DNA of 64,000 nucleotides from Nostoc sp. UHCC 0926 (GCF_028623165.1 NZ_CP117768.1:6452001-6516000); one strand, 5' to 3'. Shown: positions 9,011 to 18,079, counted from the first letter of the stretch. The notes: generated from the letters alone by a model not told the origin. Made by a program: numbers and translations.

Positions 9011-10180
9011 TCAAAAATCCGTTCGACGGTCTTGGGGTAGAAAAGATCGCTCCATCGGAATTGGGGAAACTGGTTCTGTAAGGGTAAACGTACCTGCTTC
9101 GATCCACTTTTTCAGCTCTAGGGCGACTTGCCTAGAAAAAAACAAACTCGCTAAAGGGGCAACGCGTACTGCTTTGCCCTCAATGGTGATACTCCCAGAC
9201 TTGAGTTGAGCGTAACTCACCAAACCAAAGGTGGGACGGACGCGCCGGGGAATCGAAAAGTCCACTATTGGGGCTACTAAGTCTTTATTTTGCACGGCAC
9301 AGTGTTCAACTACTTGTTCATTTAATACAGGCAGTGGTACACCAACGCCTAACATCAAAGAAGGGCCATAACTTTTGAAATAACAACCTCGCACCCAATG
9401 AGCATCCATTTGCTTGGCATCACCAATTAAAGCTAAAGTGGCAGAAGGTCCAATCGGTGTCCGATTAGCTAAACGCTTTTGTAAGGGGAAGTGCTGAGTG
9501 CCTTCCCAAGCGACATAGCCAACACCGCCGCCTAAAAAAATTCTTGTACCTATACCAACGAGTTGCAAATCGGGGTCGTTGAATAAGGGGGAAATAGCAC
9601 CGGGGTTGGAGTAAACGGCATTCCCCAGACGCGGTTGTAAAGGGCCGAGATAGGTGAAGAGAGGGCGATCGCCACCATTTACCCCAACAATAAAATTTTG
9701 ATAAAGATTGCGCGGATTGAATAAATAAAACTGATTAATCGTGTCTCTAGTAACTGTAGTTTCAAAAGTTGCTCTAGGGTAACAATCTGTTACTTGTCCC
9801 TGCGCTTTGACGTGTATGGGTTTACCAGCGATCAAATCTTCGATTACATGACCGCCACCGCGTTCTCGGACTTCTTCCCCATCCATCGTTTCCACAGCAC
9901 AACTCGCACCCAAATATAAATCTACTGCCCCAAAACCAGAGTATGCTGGCACGCCATCTAACCAGCAACGGCGAATTTTTATCGGCGGGTCTGTGTGTCC
10001 GAGATTGATAATTGCACCACTTGATTCCATCGGCTCAAACGTGCCAGTGGTAATTACATCAACTTCTTTAGCAGCTTTAGTAACACCAATTTCTACAACT
10101 CGTGCTTTTAATTCTTCAGTTGTCAACACTACCGCACGTTGGCGGCTGATTTTCTCATTAATTTCGGCAATTGTTCGCAT
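9011..10180 (-). CDS. Homocysteine biosynthesis (DUF39/HcyBio-type) protein
   Basis: A 389-residue cytosolic protein with the marks of the DUF39 family: the N-terminal TEELKARVVEIGVTKAAKEV, the MESSGAIINLGHTDPPIK segment, and the long GGVGYVAWEGTQHFP region. In some archaea and bacteria this family takes part in homocysteine formation from aspartate semialdehyde and a sulphur donor. The start at 10180 is chosen because the homology begins there; the frame is open for a further 178 codons upstream, but that part is compositionally poor and overlaps another gene. No ferredoxin partner gene is adjacent. The family is clear; the exact reaction in cyanobacteria is not. Confidence 0.85.
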   Translation of the reverse strand: MRTIAEINEKISRQRAVVLTTEELKARVVEIGVTKAAKEVDVITTGTFEPMESSGAIINLGHTDPPIKIRRCWLDGVPAYSGFGAVDLYLGASCAVETMDGEEVRERGGGHVIEDLIAGKPIHVKAQGQVTDCYPRATFETTVTRDTINQFYLFNPRNLYQNFIVGVNGGDRPLFTYLGPLQPRLGNAVYSNPGAISPLFNDPDLQLVGIGTRIFLGGGVGYVAWEGTQHFPLQKRLANRTPIGPSATLALIGDAKQMDAHWVRGCYFKSYGPSLMLGVGVPLPVLNEQVVEHCAVQNKDLVAPIVDFSIPRRVRPTFGLVSYAQLKSGSITIEGKAVRVAPLASLFFSRQVALELKKWIEAGTFTLTEPVSPIPMERSFLPQDRRTDF

Positions 10181-10426
10181 CTTATCAGTGCTAGTGCTTC
10201 CTGTCTTCCTCTTTGAAGGATATCTTGATAAATCACAGACTCTTGCATAATTTCTTCTGGAAATAGTTGTAAACCTGGATGGACTGATACAGATTAGAAA
10301 GTAACAGGCTAAGAAATATCGCTGTATCTGATTGTTTCTGTGTTGGCATGAGGTTGTGTGGCTGCTGCGTTTTATATATAAATATGTTACGTTTATATAA
10401 ATATAGTGAATATACAAGCATATATG

Positions 10427-10969
10427 ATGCCAGTTATCAGAATACCTGATCCCATTTACAAGAGGCTCCAAGCCATCGCTGTCCCTTTCGAGGATACACC
10501 TATCACTGTTATTGAAAAGTTGCTGAATGAATATGAGGCGCGTTACCAACCTCAGCAAGTTTCTGAAATCGAAAATTATAGAGTTCTTGAACCTGATACT
10601 GTAAACAATTTGCACCATACCAGAGTGCTTCGAGCCGTCATGGGTAGTGAGGAAATTCATCAACCAAACTGGAACAAAATCGTTGATCAAGCACACGAAC
10701 TTGCTATTCGACAAGGACTTTCTATAGAGGATCTCATCAAGCTAACCCTTGCTCATGTTGTTAAGGGTGAAAAAACTAATTTTGGTTTTCACTATTTGCC
10801 AGAGGTAAACATTTCGGTGCAAGGCGTAGATTCAAATCTTGCTTGGCGTAATACTTTGCACTTAATGAAGAATTTGAAAATGCCAATTGAAATATATTTC
10901 GAGTGGCGCGACAAAGAGGGAGCAGCATATCCCGGTGAGAAAGGTAAGCTTATTTGGAATGCTAAATAG
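10427..10969 (+). CDS. Small protein with ribbon-helix-helix-like N-terminus
   Basis: About 180 residues. The N-terminus, MPVIRIPDPIYKRLQAIAVPF then TPITVIEKLLNEY, resembles RHH or SeqA-type N-terminal DNA-binding and dimerisation segments common in cyanobacterial accessory proteins. The C-terminal half (HELAIRQGLSIEDLIK, FHYLPEVNISVQGVDSN, PIEIYFEWRDKEGAAYPG) is not recognised. Start candidates are ATG at 10424 and 10427, or GTG at 10406; I take the second ATG because the recognisable motif starts there. It is followed by two small accessory genes on the same strand, suggesting a mobile cassette or toxin-antitoxin-like unit. Confidence 0.65.
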   Translation: MPVIRIPDPIYKRLQAIAVPFEDTPITVIEKLLNEYEARYQPQQVSEIENYRVLEPDTVNNLHHTRVLRAVMGSEEIHQPNWNKIVDQAHELAIRQGLSIEDLIKLTLAHVVKGEKTNFGFHYLPEVNISVQGVDSNLAWRNTLHLMKNLKMPIEIYFEWRDKEGAAYPGEKGKLIWNAK

Positions 10970-11056
10970 GATGTGATAATCACAACTATCACAGCATCAG
11001 TGGATAGTTTTATCTGATTATACTGGTTACAGATAGATTTTTAAAAAGAAAAATTT

Positions 11057-11266
11057 ATGATAAAAGAACCAACGGCTGACGAGCTACAACCAACAGCAGG
11101 ACAGCTACAATGCTTATATAGACTTTGCCATCAACTTACAAATGTGATGTTCCAGCCAATTCACATCGTGCGATTAGATGAACGAACGCTCAATATATTT
11201 ATATTAGCTGGACAAAATGAAGAAATAGAGCTAGAAATTACACCAGATGGTAGTATAGAACCATGA
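11057..11266 (+). CDS. Small conserved protein (DUF6888-like)
   Basis: 69 residues. The core, LYRLCHQLTNVMFQPIHIV then RLDERTLNIFILAG and EIEIT-like residues, resembles a small cyanobacterial family that I recall as DUF6888. The stop overlaps the start of the next gene by four bases (ATGA), showing translational coupling. Function unknown. This two-gene arrangement recurs in cyanobacteria to my knowledge and could be a toxin-antitoxin-like module, but nothing in the sequence proves that. Confidence 0.65.
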   Translation: MIKEPTADELQPTAGQLQCLYRLCHQLTNVMFQPIHIVRLDERTLNIFILAGQNEEIELEITPDGSIEP

Positions 11267-11463
11267 ATAAGGTAAATTATACAGTAATGAGTGACCAAGA
11301 GTTAAAGAGTTACTTTCTCACCCACAGGGATGATAAAGAAGCCTTTTACGCTTATATGGATAGACGAAAATCTCCTCCTCGTGATGCTGCAATAAAATTA
11401 AATGATCCGGCTTGGGAAGAAAAGATAATAGCTGTGATTCAGAAACAATTAGATTCTGATTGA
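11263..11463 (+). CDS. Small conserved protein (DUF6887-like)
   Basis: 66 residues, starting in the ATGA overlap with the previous gene. It has the pattern YTVMSDQELKSYFLTHRDDKEAF, then a short helix with R/P-rich link, and a C-terminal DPAWEEKIIAVIQKQ. This matches my memory of the DUF6887 family, which pairs with DUF6888. The charged, helical make-up suits an antitoxin or adaptor, but the role is unknown. Confidence 0.65.
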   Translation: MNKVNYTVMSDQELKSYFLTHRDDKEAFYAYMDRRKSPPRDAAIKLNDPAWEEKIIAVIQKQLDSD

Positions 11464-11545
11464 TAACTTAATCATTTCATATTCTTAATCGAGGTGGACA
11501 AAATTTTTGTAGTCCCCTCGATTTCTCACATAAATTTACCTTTGG

Positions 11546-13273
11546 CTAATACTTCCGCTCTTTTGGCTCAAACATGGTAATCGCCACAGGACGATATTGA
11601 ATATCAATTCCCGCTGGTGAATAGTAAGCCATTGTGTGTTTGAGGAAATTAGCATCATCTCGCTGGGAATAATCTTCGCGGAAATGAGCGCCACGACTTT
11701 CTTGGCGATTCAGGGCTGATGCCAAAATCGTCTGTCCCACTACCATCAAACTTCGCAATTCCAAGGCTTCCACAAGTTCTGTATTCCAGCAACTGCCTTT
11801 ATCATCTAAATAAATTTGCGGAAATTGCTGTTGTATTTCTTCTAATTTGTGTAACCCTTCACGCATTAATGCCTCAGTGCGGAAAACACCACAGTACTGA
11901 GTCATACAATCCTGGAAGGCTTGACGGACATGGTTAATGCGGTACTGCCCTGGTTGTTCTAGCAAAGCTTGAATTTGTTGCTGGGCTTCCGTTACATAGC
12001 GTTGCTCATTCACAGAGGGCAACTTCCGTTTTTGCACAAATTGGGCGATCGCAGCCCCAGTTCTCTTGCCATAAACGACACACTCCAGCAGGGAATTACT
12101 CCCCAAGCGATTAGCACCATGTACAGAAACACAAGATGTTTCGCCAGCAGCAAAGAAAGCATCAACTAGACCATCACCACTGCTGCGGACTTGCCCATCA
12201 GTATTAACTGGGATACCACCCATACAATAGTGAATTGTCGGGCGGACTGGCATAGGTTGAGTTACCGCGTCAACACCTACCAAACGGTGTGCTTCTTCCC
12301 AACAGAAGGGGACGCGACTCATAATTTTTTCTTTGCCCATGTGCCTTAGATCCAGATAGACAAAGGGGCCACCAGCGCTACCATCGAGATGAATACCACG
12401 ACCAGCACGAATTTCATAAGCGATCGCTCGTGAGGTAATATCACGAGGAGCCAGTTCCATGCGACTGGGTGCGTAGTTCGCCATAAAGCGATCGCCTTCA
12501 CTATTAATCAGATACGCCCCTTCTCCCCTTACCGCTTCCGAAATCAGCACCCCTACCGGATACAAACCAGTGGGATGAAATTGGACAAATTCCATATCTT
12601 CAAGAGGTAAACCTGCGATCGCAGTCATTGCCAAACCATCACCCGAAGAAGCGTAATCATTAGAGGTGGTGTTATAAACGCGACCATAGCCACCGGTGGC
12701 AAACATTACCGCCTTAGCCCGCACCACCTCGATATGTCCATCCAAAAGATTGAACATTACCACACCCTTGGCCTCATTTTCTGACAAAATCAGACGCATC
12801 ACGTACCATTCTTCATAAACTTGTACGCCATAACGCCGCAGGTTGTTAACCAATTCGTGCAAAATCGCATGACCGGTCTTGTCCGCGGCGTAGCAAGTGC
12901 GGTTGTGGGAATGTCCGCCAAAAGCCCGTTGGGCAATGCGCCCATCAGGTAAGCGAGAGAACAAAACGCCCATGTGTTCCAAGTCAATCACCACATCTGG
13001 CGCTTCCTGGGCGAGAATTGCCACAGCGTCTTGGTCTGCCAAGTAATCAGAACCCTTGACAGTATCAAAGGCATGTGCTTCCCAACTATCTTCTGAATCA
13101 ACATTTTTCAGTGATGCAGCCATACCACCTTGAGCCGCGACCGAGTGGGAACGAATTGGGTGGGTTTTAGCAACCACAGCAATATTTAAACTAGGGTCAG
13201 TGCGGGCAATTTCCACAGCAGCGCGACATCCCGCCAATCCACCCCCGACAATAATCACATCATGTTCCAGCAT
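11546..13273 (-). CDS. sdhA: Succinate dehydrogenase/fumarate reductase flavoprotein subunit
   Basis: A 575-residue FAD protein that oxidises succinate to fumarate (or the reverse). It begins with the dinucleotide-binding motif VIIVGGGLAGCRAAVEIA. It has the histidyl-FAD linkage region HSVAAQGGMAAS near residue 44, the substrate motif QFHPTGLYPVGVL, and the C-terminal region with RGAHFREDY. The start ATG at 13273 begins right at the conserved N-terminus; an in-frame start eight codons earlier is less likely. No iron-sulphur or membrane subunit lies nearby, which is usual for cyanobacteria, where sdh genes are scattered. It could act as a quinone-linked succinate dehydrogenase in the thylakoid electron transport chain. 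Confidence 0.93.
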   Translation of the reverse strand: MLEHDVIIVGGGLAGCRAAVEIARTDPSLNIAVVAKTHPIRSHSVAAQGGMAASLKNVDSEDSWEAHAFDTVKGSDYLADQDAVAILAQEAPDVVIDLEHMGVLFSRLPDGRIAQRAFGGHSHNRTCYAADKTGHAILHELVNNLRRYGVQVYEEWYVMRLILSENEAKGVVMFNLLDGHIEVVRAKAVMFATGGYGRVYNTTSNDYASSGDGLAMTAIAGLPLEDMEFVQFHPTGLYPVGVLISEAVRGEGAYLINSEGDRFMANYAPSRMELAPRDITSRAIAYEIRAGRGIHLDGSAGGPFVYLDLRHMGKEKIMSRVPFCWEEAHRLVGVDAVTQPMPVRPTIHYCMGGIPVNTDGQVRSSGDGLVDAFFAAGETSCVSVHGANRLGSNSLLECVVYGKRTGAAIAQFVQKRKLPSVNEQRYVTEAQQQIQALLEQPGQYRINHVRQAFQDCMTQYCGVFRTEALMREGLHKLEEIQQQFPQIYLDDKGSCWNTELVEALELRSLMVVGQTILASALNRQESRGAHFREDYSQRDDANFLKHTMAYYSPAGIDIQYRPVAITMFEPKERKY

Positions 13274-13598
13274 AATTAGCCCCCGACTGCAAACCACTGC
13301 TGTTCTATTGTAGAGACGTGATTAATCAGGCAGTGCGTTGGGGAGCATCCCAATTTTGCCAAAATACACAGGATTGGTACAAAAACCCTTTATAAACCTC
13401 TTTCCTTTGTGTTCTTTGTGACAGCACTCGCTCATGGGGAGTCAGCGCTATGCGTTAAAGCGTCTCACGCCACTTGCTACAACTCTTGGAACCACCAAGG
13501 GCGCAGTGGCTCACCTTCTCACATTGCCAGAGGCTAACCCCAAGGCAGAAAACTGTGCTGCCTTTGCTTTGCAGTTCATTATTTCATTCTCCTGTCTA
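13274..13598. other. Intergenic repeat-rich region
   Basis: No gene is supported. It holds an imperfect palindrome at 13469-13510 (GCCACT...AGTGGC) containing GCTACAACTCTTGGAACCA. Closely related sequence is inserted in the tRNA gene at 26075-26193. A half-copy of a TAGAGACGTGATTAATC repeat lies near 13312. Confidence 0.5.
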
Positions 13599-13717
13599 AT
13601 ACCAATTCTGTATGAAGATGCGCCAAACGAAATGAGGAACGAACCGCAAAGGACACAAAGAAAGAAAGAAATAAGAAGTCAAGAAAATTTGGCGCAACCT
13701 CACAAATAAATGGTATA
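13599..13717. mobile_element. MITE-like element, copy 2
   Basis: About 119 bp. The left end ATACCAATTCTGTATGAAGA leads to TGCGCCA; the right end GGCGCAACCTC leads to AATGGTAT. The outermost bases and the GCGCCA block are inverted copies of each other. The internal region matches copy 1 at 3682-3805. No open frame. Confidence 0.6.
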
Positions 13718-13909
13718 AGTCAAAATACCATATGAAAGAAAGTAAACTTGCATATTTGGGAGGCTCCCGTGCGTTGCAACAGTGGCGTCTCTCCAAAAAA
13801 ATTCCCTGTCTATAGGCAGGGATGTTATTACAAATTTTGAAATTAAGAGTCAAAAGTTAAAAATGAAGGGTTATGGGACAGATGGAGTGACTCCTAACTC
13901 CTAACTGCT

Positions 13910-13937
13910 GTAGAGACGCGATTAATCGCGTCTCTAC
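13910..13937. repeat. 28-bp perfect palindrome
   Basis: GTAGAGACGCGATT and its exact inverse meet at the centre. A related GACGCGAATTTCGCGTC palindrome lies near 3184. It lies 10 bases from the stop codon of the minus-strand gene that follows and might serve as its transcription terminator. Confidence 0.6.
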
Positions 13938-13947
13938 TCCAAACTCT

Positions 13948-14268
13948 TTAGCTAGTTGCTTGTACAGGTTGTTGCTGAGACACATTACCTGGTATGGGTT
14001 CCATTTTGGTTCCCGGTCCTACAGGAGTGACTTCAATATGATTTAACAAGGTAGTGACAAACGCAAACAACAAGAATGGTAGCGAAAGCAGAACGACAAG
14101 ACCCGCTGTTGCTAAAGCGTACACGGGTCGCTTGGCACCCATTAGCGCCAAGGCTGATGCCAAACTTAGGGTAATTGTAATCAACCAAACAATTATTTGA
14201 CCGTAGATATCACCGAAAGTCAGGGTACAGACAAACCGATACTTTTGAGTATTATTTCCGCTCATCAC
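13948..14268 (-). CDS. Conserved cyanobacterial membrane protein, two helices
   Basis: 106 residues with two clear membrane segments, about residues 24-44 and 51-75, joined by the short loop MGAKRP. The tail is polar and Pro/Gln-rich. The first codons read MMS, so the start may be 14268 or 14265. I do not recognise a named family, but the composition and clean frame support a real gene. It stands alone. Confidence 0.6.
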   Translation of the reverse strand: MMSGNNTQKYRFVCTLTFGDIYGQIIVWLITITLSLASALALMGAKRPVYALATAGLVVLLSLPFLLFAFVTTLLNHIEVTPVGPGTKMEPIPGNVSQQQPVQATS

Positions 14269-14645
14269 ATTTGCCTCAAGTCTCTCCTAATAGGTTCTAC
14301 GTTAGAACCATGTTTACCTTCTAGACAATTTCTAAATATTTTTGCAAGCTTCGTAATATCACTTCACAATCAATTTCTGTTACAAAACACAATTCCTAGT
14401 ACAGCATGGCGTAAATAGACCAACCATACTCTATGGGAAACCCTTCTCCTGTAGTCGTCGCAGCTTGGAATTCTCTCCCTTCCCTTGTACTATGGTGTAC
14501 ACACAAGTCCTAAAAGCATAGTAATGCAAGAGTGTGTTATGCCGTAGGCTAACGCACCATCCTAGATTCAAGCCAATGTCCTGAACAGTTGGCACAAAGA
14601 CTAAGTACAGCATTTCATTAATTCTATAGCGAACTAAATTTAGCA

Positions 14646-14870
14646 ATATGTTGCAATGCCAATGTATCCCGATGCAATGCCAATGCGTCTCCCTGCAATG
14701 CCAATGCATGCCAATGCAATGTTAATGTGTTGGTCACATTGTGAATGTGTCCCCTTGCAATGCCAATGCATCCCAATGCAATGTTAATGCGTCGGCCACA
14801 TTGTGAATGTGTCCCCTTGCAATGTTAATGCATCCCGATGCAATGTTAATGTTAATGTGTTCCCTTGCAT
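14646..14870. repeat. Tandem repeat with 21-base unit
   Basis: Repeats built on ATGCCAATGCATCCCGATGCA-type units of about 21 bases, with ATGTTAATG variants. A 41-base segment containing CACATTGTGAATGTG is duplicated. Codon-like spacing gives a false minus-strand frame rich in HWHC. It lies in the long non-coding stretch before the secreted protein at 15204. Confidence 0.75.
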
Positions 14871-15203
14871 TAAAAAAGCTACGCTTTTACGCAAAACTGG
14901 ACTAAGAAAGCTCGGTGTTGATATAGACTAAGTTTTTTGGCAAAAGTTTTCGCAATCCTGATGACCTCCTTAACAAATAGACTGTTTGCTTAAAGCCAAG
15001 ATAATTTTTGTCACTTGTCAAACTCTGGATATTTAGGATATAGTATTTAATTTTTTGCTGGGAGATATTAACTAGATAAATCCGGCAAAGTCAGGATGTA
15101 AAAACCGATTTTTTGATGTTAAATTTTGAGTATTGCCCGAATTTGTTGACTTAAATCAACAAAACCCTTTATTTTTCGTGGCAATATTGTTTTAGGAGTG
15201 AAT
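14871..15203. other. Intergenic leader of the secreted protein gene
   Basis: AT-rich, no gene seen. TTGTTGACTTAAATCAAC near 15143-15160 contains a short dyad, GTTGACTTAAATCAAC-like, that could be a regulatory site. The ribosome-binding site TTTAGGAG lies at 15191-15198. Confidence 0.35.
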
Positions 15204-16046
15204 GTGAATACTATTTTTCTTCGTAAAGGTGTTTTTTGGTTGCCAAGTATAGCTGCTCTTACAGTCCTGAGTAGCGGCTTATCTGCAATTGCCCAGACAG
15301 TTGATAAGGTGGGCAGTCAGCCATTAACCGACCCTTCCGCAACCGTGGTGTCTCCCAACGACTTTAGTACAGAACTAGATACTGCAAGCCAAAATCTCTC
15401 TACAGAAACAACTGAAACATTTACAGTCACAAATTTAGCTAAGGTACAGCAGTCCCCCAACGCTGCAATACAGGAAAACGCCAGTGTAACGCCTACACCC
15501 ATTCCAGGCACAGTGGCAACCTCATCTGCGACGCTCACTTCTGAGTTTGTACAACCAACTTCTCAAACTACTGCTCAACCATCTGCTCCCAAAGTGGCGC
15601 AATCGGATATTGATTTAGGTAGAACTAACCGTGGTGGCAGCAGCTATATTGGCGTCGCTGCTAACATTGGTTTGAGTGGTGGTGACTCGTCTTTAGGCGA
15701 CGGTAACTTCGCGGTAGTCAGCAAAATCGGACTGACAAATTCTATATCGGTGCGACCCTCAGCCGTATTTGGGGACAACACCACTATTCTACTTCCGATC
15801 ACTTACGATTTTACCTTCAAATCAGCAGATGCTTTTAGCGAACCGTTAGCTATTGCACCTTACGTCGGAGTAGGTGGAGCTTACAAAACCGGTGATGATT
15901 CGCAATTTGCCTTCTTAGTAACTGGTGGCATTGATGTGCCTCTAACTCCTCAATTCACGGCAACGGCCGCTGTGAATGCCGGATTTTTCGATAAAACTGA
16001 TGTGGGCTTGTTGTTAGGAATTGGTTACAACTTCACTGGCTTTTAA
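15204..16046 (+). CDS. Secreted, outer-membrane-barrel-like protein
   Basis: About 280 residues. The N-terminal signal peptide is clear, with a hydrophobic core (WLPSIAALTVLSSGLSAIAQ) ending in an AxA-like site. A Ser/Thr/Pro-rich linker follows to about residue 130. The C-terminal 150 residues alternate hydrophobic and Gly/Asp-rich turns (SYIGVAANIGLSGGDSSLGD, PYVGVGGAYKTGDDSQFAF) and end in Phe, like a small outer-membrane beta-barrel. The GTG at 15204 is preferred over one at 15198 because AGGAG then has a normal spacing. The stop codon TAA coincides with the TTAA flank of the following MITE-like element. Confidence 0.75.
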   Translation: MNTIFLRKGVFWLPSIAALTVLSSGLSAIAQTVDKVGSQPLTDPSATVVSPNDFSTELDTASQNLSTETTETFTVTNLAKVQQSPNAAIQENASVTPTPIPGTVATSSATLTSEFVQPTSQTTAQPSAPKVAQSDIDLGRTNRGGSSYIGVAANIGLSGGDSSLGDGNFAVVSKIGLTNSISVRPSAVFGDNTTILLPITYDFTFKSADAFSEPLAIAPYVGVGGAYKTGDDSQFAFLVTGGIDVPLTPQFTATAAVNAGFFDKTDVGLLLGIGYNFTGF

Positions 16047-16223
16047 GCTCGACTTTATCCATTTTTTTCGCAACGTGATTGCTATCGCTGAAACCTCTGT
16101 GGTCCGGTAGTTTTACTTTTTTAACTTCATCGATAATCTGTGACGTGGAAAAAGTATTTGCCGAAAAGCCAGGGTTTTTGCCGGATAAAGAAAACCGAGT
16201 TCTTAATTTTGGATAAAGTCGAG
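16047..16223. mobile_element. MITE-like element A, flanked by TTAA
   Basis: About 177 bp with terminal inverted repeats containing CTCGACTTTATCC (left, near 16048) and GGATAAAGTCGAG (right, 16211-16223). TTAA is present on both sides, at 16043-16046 and 16224-16227. There is no transposase. The left TTAA includes the stop codon of the preceding gene. Confidence 0.55.
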
Positions 16224-16227
16224 TTAA

Positions 16228-16391
16228 GAGGATGTTTGGAAAGTCGTAAAGTATACTATAAACTCTGCTTCCATTCCTCTCTCCCGAAAGGTCGAGAGGC
16301 TTTGAAATCCCGATTCACTTGTAGAGAATCGGGGCTGGGAGTTAGGTTTTCGAGATTTTGGTGTTAGTAATAATACTTTTAAAACATCCTC
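16228..16391. mobile_element. MITE-like element B, IS5-type ends
   Basis: About 164 bp with perfect 10-base ends, GAGGATGTTT on the left and AAACATCCTC on the right, followed by a weaker AAAGT match. TAA flanks both sides, consistent with a YTAR-type target used by IS5-family elements. An internal hairpin contains CCGATTC...GAATCGG. It directly abuts element A. Confidence 0.6.
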
Positions 16392-16393
16392 TA

Positions 16394-16471
16394 AAAGTTA
16401 GGAGTTATGAGTTATAAGTTAAGAGTTAGTAATGTTTCACTCATAACTCTTAACTCATAACTGCTAACTTT
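16394..16471 (-). terminator. Inverted-repeat terminator region of the amino-acid-binding gene
   Basis: AAAGTTAG at 16394-16401 is inverted as CTAACTTT at 16464-16471, and AGTTAAGAGTTA is inverted as ACTCTTAACT inside. It starts right at the stop codon of the minus-strand gene. It is built from GAGTTA-type repeats common in Nostoc intergenic DNA. Confidence 0.5.
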
Positions 16472-17794
16472 CTACTTGGGGGTAACTTTGCCAATTACTT
16501 TGATTTTGCCATCGTCCCCTACTGTCCAAACATCGTATACACCGACGACATCGCCGTTAGCATCAACATCTACGTTGCCACTGGCTCCTTGATAGTTAAT
16601 CTTCTTACCATCTTTAAGTAACTTCAGTCCCTCGCAGACATCAGTAACTTGTGTGCCAGGTCCATCAGCGACTTCACGGATTTTGCTGGCTATACCAACA
16701 CCTGTATTTTCTTTAGCAGCTTGCGCTGCCAACGTCAATAAGGCAGTCGCATCCCAAGTTTGAGGAGCGTATTCCCCTGGTGCACTACCCTTTTTATCCT
16801 TCCACAGCTTGTTGAAAGCCTCTAGTGCTTTACCATCAGAACCAGGTACTGTACCGATCGCTCCGGTTAAGATATACTTGCCGTCACTACCTTTGCCAAC
16901 TTGTTCTGGGAAAGTAGGTGATTTCACACCATCTGTAAGCAGAATCTGTACTCCCTTAGCCACGCCTTGCTGATAGGCGGCTTTCAAGAACAGACTGCCA
17001 GTTTCAGCGTACAGTACGGCCAGCACTGCATCTGGCTTACCGGCAAATGCAGCAGCTGCTTCTGTATCAAATGTCTGCGCTTTCGGGTCGTAACGAACAG
17101 GCTTATCTTTATTAACGATGGTTCCACCCAATTTTTCAAAAGTTTGCACAAATGCCTTTTCAAAGCCAACGCCATAGTCGTTATTAATCACGACTGTAGA
17201 AATTCGCTTGAAACCTTTTTGATTGGCAAGTTGGGCTAATGCCAGTGCTTGGTAAGTATCGGGGGGAGCAGTACGCGCCCAAAAGCCTTTAAAGTCACCC
17301 TTTTGGGCCTTTTCAGTAAAGACGGGACTGGTACTACCAGGGGAAACCAGCATGACTTTATTCGGCGTGGCAATGGAGACTGCTGCACTAGAAACACTAC
17401 TGGCAAAGGAACCAACTACACCTGCCACCTTATCCAAAGTTGCTAGTTTGGTCATACCCGCAGCACCAGCTTTGGGGTCGGTTTGGTCGTCTACTTGCAC
17501 CAAGGTCACTGGTTCACCATTCACCCCACCGCAAGCGTTGACCGTATCAACAAGTAAAGGGACAGAACCTAGCATCTGTTGTCCGACAGAAGCCAAGTCG
17601 CCTGTTGTCGGTAGCAGGGAACCAATTTTTAGCCCTTTAGCACTGCTTGTGGTAGTTGAATCTGCCGCTGGGGTAGCGGTACTTCCATTGTTAGCTGTGC
17701 CATTGGGAGTACTAGTATCACCACAAGCCCCAACTAGGAACCCAATTGCTAGGGTAGCTATACTGAAGGTTAAGGCGGCGCTAATTTTTTTCAT
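16472..17794 (-). CDS. natB: ABC transporter substrate-binding lipoprotein for (neutral) amino acids
   Basis: 440 residues. A lipoprotein signal ends in the lipobox LVGAC with Cys24, so the protein is tethered on the periplasmic side of the inner membrane. The body is a type I periplasmic-binding fold of the branched-chain amino acid (LivJ) class, with KIGSLLPTTGDLASVGQQML at the start of domain 1. Its length fits NatB of the Anabaena N-I neutral amino acid system. I recall natB lying next to crtB and pds there, and the same order occurs here. No permease genes are adjacent, also as for nat genes. The family is certain, the NatB assignment is by context. Confidence 0.85.
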   Translation of the reverse strand: MKKISAALTFSIATLAIGFLVGACGDTSTPNGTANNGSTATPAADSTTTSSAKGLKIGSLLPTTGDLASVGQQMLGSVPLLVDTVNACGGVNGEPVTLVQVDDQTDPKAGAAGMTKLATLDKVAGVVGSFASSVSSAAVSIATPNKVMLVSPGSTSPVFTEKAQKGDFKGFWARTAPPDTYQALALAQLANQKGFKRISTVVINNDYGVGFEKAFVQTFEKLGGTIVNKDKPVRYDPKAQTFDTEAAAAFAGKPDAVLAVLYAETGSLFLKAAYQQGVAKGVQILLTDGVKSPTFPEQVGKGSDGKYILTGAIGTVPGSDGKALEAFNKLWKDKKGSAPGEYAPQTWDATALLTLAAQAAKENTGVGIASKIREVADGPGTQVTDVCEGLKLLKDGKKINYQGASGNVDVDANGDVVGVYDVWTVGDDGKIKVIGKVTPK

Positions 17795-17988
17795 AAATCA
17801 CTTTTACTCCTCAGATATTTAGGAGCCTAAAAGTAAGATTCAAACTAGATTTGTAACTTAGCTGGATCTTAATAAAGACTCCAAAGGATAAATCATATCA
17901 TCCATCTTTGGGAGTAGAAGTATTTACCCCTAGATTAATATTTACTTTTGTACACAGAATATACTGCGTGCATCAAAGGCTGGAAAAC

Positions 17989-18079
17989 GGAGAGGGAGGG
18001 ATTCGAACCCTCGGTACGGAGTTGCCTGCCGTACAACAGATTAGCAATCTGCCGCTTTCGACCACTCAGCCACCTCTCC
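17989..18079 (-). tRNA. tRNA-Ser(GCU), stand-alone
   Basis: 91 bases. Acceptor GGAGAGG pairs with CCTCTCC; anticodon loop CTGCTAA within the AGATT/AATCT stem gives anticodon GCT. It has a long variable arm and a normal T-loop TTCGAAT. CCA is not encoded. A second Ser(GCU) gene, different in sequence, lies in the tRNA array at 25508. Confidence 0.95.

Noticed and set aside
9011..10714. A 567-codon version of the homocysteine-biosynthesis gene
   Set aside because: The first 178 codons overlap a gene on the other strand, have no recognisable motif and an unusual composition. The family begins at the Met at 10180.
16140..16367. 75-codon frame across two MITE-like elements
   Set aside because: It spans the junction of two inverted-repeat elements, so it is a chance frame.
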